Positions 61,614 through 64,000 of a stretch of 64,000 bases of DNA are shown piece after piece. The notes below the pieces were generated by a model. That model saw only the letters and a program-made list of their open reading frames with translations, was not told the origin of the DNA and did not search any database. The DNA is taken from contig DBBX01000031.1 in NCBI GenBank assembly GCA_002292815.1, positions 62,001 to 126,000 of the forward strand, read 5' to 3'. This DNA is from Thiotrichaceae bacterium UBA973. Lineage in GTDB: Bacteria; Pseudomonadota; Gammaproteobacteria; Eutrophobiales; Eutrophobiaceae. The stretch's first letter is position 1. Each line of letters begins with the position of its first letter. A program made the translations under genes and the position numbers.

Positions 61614-63277
61614 TGGAAACGACACGGTTTATTTTATTAATCGCGCTAGGCTTGGTGCTTACTATGATCTGGCAGTCTTGGAACGAGGATTACGGTGATT
61701 TAACCGTTCAGCCAGGAGTAATCGGTCAACAGCAACCATTAGAGTCCTCGTCGACCGCTAGTATAGAAGACCTACCTATAGTGCCGACATCTTCTTCAGA
61801 AAGTGAAGTGCCTTCATTGGTGGTTGATAAAAAAACTCAAAGCCTTCTAAGCGGAGAAGTTGTTCATGTAAAAACAGATCTTTTAGATCTCGAGATCAAT
61901 ACACTTGGCGGCACAATTCAACACCTAGAATTATTAAACTACCCTATATCTAAAAAACAACAAGATAAAAAAGTTGTCTTACTGAACAATGATGAGGAAC
62001 ATTTTTATATAGTTCAAGGCGGCTTACTTGGTAAAAATGACGTCGCTAATCATAAAACGTCGTTTACGATTAAAAACAACAGTTACACTTTAGCCGGCAA
62101 TGACAGCGTTTCCATCCCGCTTTATTGGGAATCAGAGAATGGCCTAAAAGTTATAAAAACATTTACTTTTTACAAAGGTCAATATGTTGCTGAGATAAAC
62201 TACGAAATCCAAAATGGAACTGGCGCTGACTGGTCTGGAAGTATATATGGTCAGATAAATCGCACTGAGCCGAAAGAAAAAGGTTCACGTTTTATCTATA
62301 CCTATACTGGTGCTGTTATATCTTCTCCTGAAAAACGTTACGAAAAAATAGATTTTGGTGATATTGAAGACGATAAATTGTCTATTGATATTACCAATGG
62401 CTGGGTTGCCATGCTTCAACATTATTTTATTACCGCATTAATTCCTGGCTCAAAAGACGATCAATATCATTATTACACCTTAAATCCTGGAAACAATAGT
62501 TATGTTATCGGCGCAATCAGCCCAGCAAAAACTATAGGCATTAATAATAGTGAAAATATCAGCCATCGCGTTTTCTTTGGCCCCAAGCTTCAAAAACAAT
62601 TGGAGCAAGTCGCAGAAGGACTTAATTTAACCGTTGATTTTGGTATCTTCTGGTTTCTCGCAAAACCGCTCTATTGGGTGTTGGATTATATTCATGGTTT
62701 TACCAATAATTGGGGTTGGGCCATTATTTTAGTGACGCTATTTCTTAAGATATGTTTTTATAAACTGTCTGCGGCAGGCTATCGGTCCATGGCTAACATG
62801 CGCAGAGTTCAGCCGCGTCTGTTGTCTATTAAAGAAAGATACAAGGGCGATAGAGCAAGGCTCAATCAAGCCATGATGGACATTTATAAGGAAGAAAAGA
62901 TCAACCCTTTGGGAGGTTGTTTCCCAATTCTTATTCAAATTCCGGTATTTATATCTTTGTATTGGGTGTTATTGGAAAGCGTTGAATTAAGACAGGCAGA
63001 TTTTATTTTATGGATACACGATCTTTCTATTCCGGATCCGTATTTTGTGTTGCCATTGTTGATGGGAATAACCATGTTTATTCAACAAAAATTAAACCCT
63101 GCGCCGATGGACCCTGTTCAGGCCAAGGTTATGTCTGTGTTACCCGTCGTTTTCACAGTTTTCTTTGCTTTCTTTCCTTCTGGTTTGGTTTTGTATTGGG
63201 TTGTTAATAATACGCTTTCCATAGCGCAACAGTGGATGATTACCCGGAACATTGAGAATGCACCTGCTAAGAAATAA
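61613..63277 (+). CDS. yidC: Membrane protein insertase YidC
   Basis: 554 residues. TM1 at about 5-22, then the large periplasmic P1 domain (to about 340), and the conserved C-terminal insertase core with five TM helices from about 350: WGWAIILVTLFLKICFYKLS, the hydrophilic hairpin MRRVQPRLLSIKERYKGDRARLNQAMMDIYKEEKINPLGGCFPILIQIPVFISLYWVL, and the end GLVLYWVVNNTLSIAQQWMI. Inserts proteins into the inner membrane alone or with SecYEG. Overlaps yidD by 1 base; 21 bases before mnmE. Confidence 0.97.
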   Translation: METTRFILLIALGLVLTMIWQSWNEDYGDLTVQPGVIGQQQPLESSSTASIEDLPIVPTSSSESEVPSLVVDKKTQSLLSGEVVHVKTDLLDLEINTLGGTIQHLELLNYPISKKQQDKKVVLLNNDEEHFYIVQGGLLGKNDVANHKTSFTIKNNSYTLAGNDSVSIPLYWESENGLKVIKTFTFYKGQYVAEINYEIQNGTGADWSGSIYGQINRTEPKEKGSRFIYTYTGAVISSPEKRYEKIDFGDIEDDKLSIDITNGWVAMLQHYFITALIPGSKDDQYHYYTLNPGNNSYVIGAISPAKTIGINNSENISHRVFFGPKLQKQLEQVAEGLNLTVDFGIFWFLAKPLYWVLDYIHGFTNNWGWAIILVTLFLKICFYKLSAAGYRSMANMRRVQPRLLSIKERYKGDRARLNQAMMDIYKEEKINPLGGCFPILIQIPVFISLYWVLLESVELRQADFILWIHDLSIPDPYFVLPLLMGITMFIQQKLNPAPMDPVQAKVMSVLPVVFTVFFAFFPSGLVLYWVVNNTLSIAQQWMITRNIENAPAKK

Positions 63278-63298
63278 AGCGGTTGTGCGGTTTGCGCC

Positions 63299-64000
63299 AT
63301 GTCTAAAAATAATGACACGATAACGGCTATTGCTACTCCCTCAGGCCGCGGTGGTTTGGGTGTCGTCCGTGTCTCAGGCAATAAAACTAAAGATATATTC
63401 AAAGCCCTAACCGGTGTCCCGCCGAAAGCGCGTTTAGCACAATTTGTTTCTTTTAAGTCTTCAGATCAGAAAATAATTGATAAAGGCATTGCTCTCTATT
63501 TTGAATCACCGGCTTCATATACGGGCGAAGACGTTATGGAATGTCACGCACACGGTAGTCGTATTGTATTAGGGATGTTGTTGGATGAGATTCTTTCTTT
63601 GGGTGCAAGACTTGCATTACCAGGAGAATTTACCGAAAGAGCGTTTATGAATAATAAAATCGATCTGGTTCAAGCAGAAGCGGTTGCTGATCTGATTGAT
63701 AGTAATTCTAAAAAAGCTGCCCGCAGTGCTATGCAATCATTAAACGGCGTTTTCTCCGAGCGCATAAATAAATTAAGGGAACGTATCTTTAATGCTAAAG
63801 CCTTAATCGAAGCAGCATTGGATTTTCCTGAAGAAGAAGATGTTATCGTTGATACGCTTCCAGCAGCAAGAGAGGTCCAAGCATGTCTGGATATACTGGA
63901 TGAATTAATATCTAAGGCTGAAGCTGGTCGAGTTCTAGATCAAAACCCATCCATTGTCATTGCTGGCAGACCTAACGCGGGTAAATCTAGTGTTTTAAAT
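63299..64000 (+). CDS. mnmE: tRNA modification GTPase MnmE, 3' part beyond window
   Basis: The ATG at 63299 opens 234 codons to the window edge; the whole protein is about 450 residues. N-terminal folate-binding domain begins MSKNNDTITAIATPSGRGGLG, with YTGEDVMECHAHGS and PGEFTERAFMNNKIDL, and the G domain starts with P-loop GRPNAGKSSVLN at the edge. With MnmG it makes the 5-carboxymethylaminomethyl group on wobble U34 of several tRNAs. Last visible gene of the origin-proximal rightward set. Confidence 0.97.
   Translation, partial: MSKNNDTITAIATPSGRGGLGVVRVSGNKTKDIFKALTGVPPKARLAQFVSFKSSDQKIIDKGIALYFESPASYTGEDVMECHAHGSRIVLGMLLDEILSLGARLALPGEFTERAFMNNKIDLVQAEAVADLIDSNSKKAARSAMQSLNGVFSERINKLRERIFNAKALIEAALDFPEEEDVIVDTLPAAREVQACLDILDELISKAEAGRVLDQNPSIVIAGRPNAGKSSVLN

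Noticed and set aside
1..64000. CRISPR arrays, tRNA or rRNA genes, insertion sequences, prophage
   Set aside because: No regularly spaced repeats, cloverleaf-type sequences, transposase or phage genes were recognised on reading either strand.

Overview
The window is a chromosomal segment of a gammaproteobacterium, A+T-rich by eye. Lineage markers are SlmA, ZapA next to 6S RNA, the rpmB-rpmG pair beside radC, ftsY-ftsE-ftsX-rpoH, a cox-ctaG-surf1-ctaA-ctaB cluster, bioBFHCD facing comF, and gyrB-recF-dnaN-dnaA facing rpmH-rnpA-yidD-yidC-mnmE. Several blocks have the gene order I know from Pseudomonas, but base composition and details such as a catalytically intact exonuclease in the Crc position point to another, probably free-living aerobic lineage. 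I cannot name the genus. No tRNA, rRNA, insertion sequence, prophage or CRISPR array was seen.

Layout. 1-1.4 kb: UPF0149 protein (cut by the left edge), TIGR02449 protein, zapA and 6S RNA. 1.5-10.8 kb: xthA, pyrE, a secreted coiled-coil protein, the leftward coaBC-dut-algC-argB-slmA block, then radC-rpmB-rpmG. 10.9-21.6 kb: fatty acid desaturase, a four-gene Gld-type ABC export cluster, a P-type ATPase resembling Na+/K+-ATPase, mutM and a FGE-fold lipo/secreted-type protein. 21.6-31.1 kb: ggt, coaD, rsmD, an inactive/active M16 peptidase pair, then ftsY-ftsE-ftsX and rpoH behind a perfect CIRCE operator. 31.2-39.6 kb is the accessory part: a broken CoA-transferase subunit A next to an intact subunit B, a class 3 lipase, small exported proteins, SixA-like phosphatase, cupin, GST, a frameshifted dienelactone hydrolase, a MEKHLA protein and a methyltransferase. 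39.6-49 kb: exported MsrA/MsrB and the aa3-type cytochrome c oxidase cluster with heme A synthesis and assembly factors. 49.2-54.5 kb: biotin operon with a BirA-type operator. 54.5-64 kb: the replication-origin region, ending inside mnmE.

How the genes work together. The cox cluster encodes the oxidase and the copper and heme A factors needed to build it. The bio operon covers pimeloyl-ACP synthesis (BioC, BioH) through to biotin (BioF, BioD, BioB; bioA is not in the window). Genes diverge from the dnaA region in both directions, with consensus DnaA boxes on both sides of dnaA, as expected at a chromosome origin. The most notable observations are the CIRCE element in front of rpoH (linking HrcA repression to sigma-32), the PIIC-like ATPase with a glutamate-to-glutamine change at a cation site, the intact exonuclease in the Crc locus, a deletion in atoD that probably arose between short direct repeats, and a 42-residue exported His/Cys-rich peptide.
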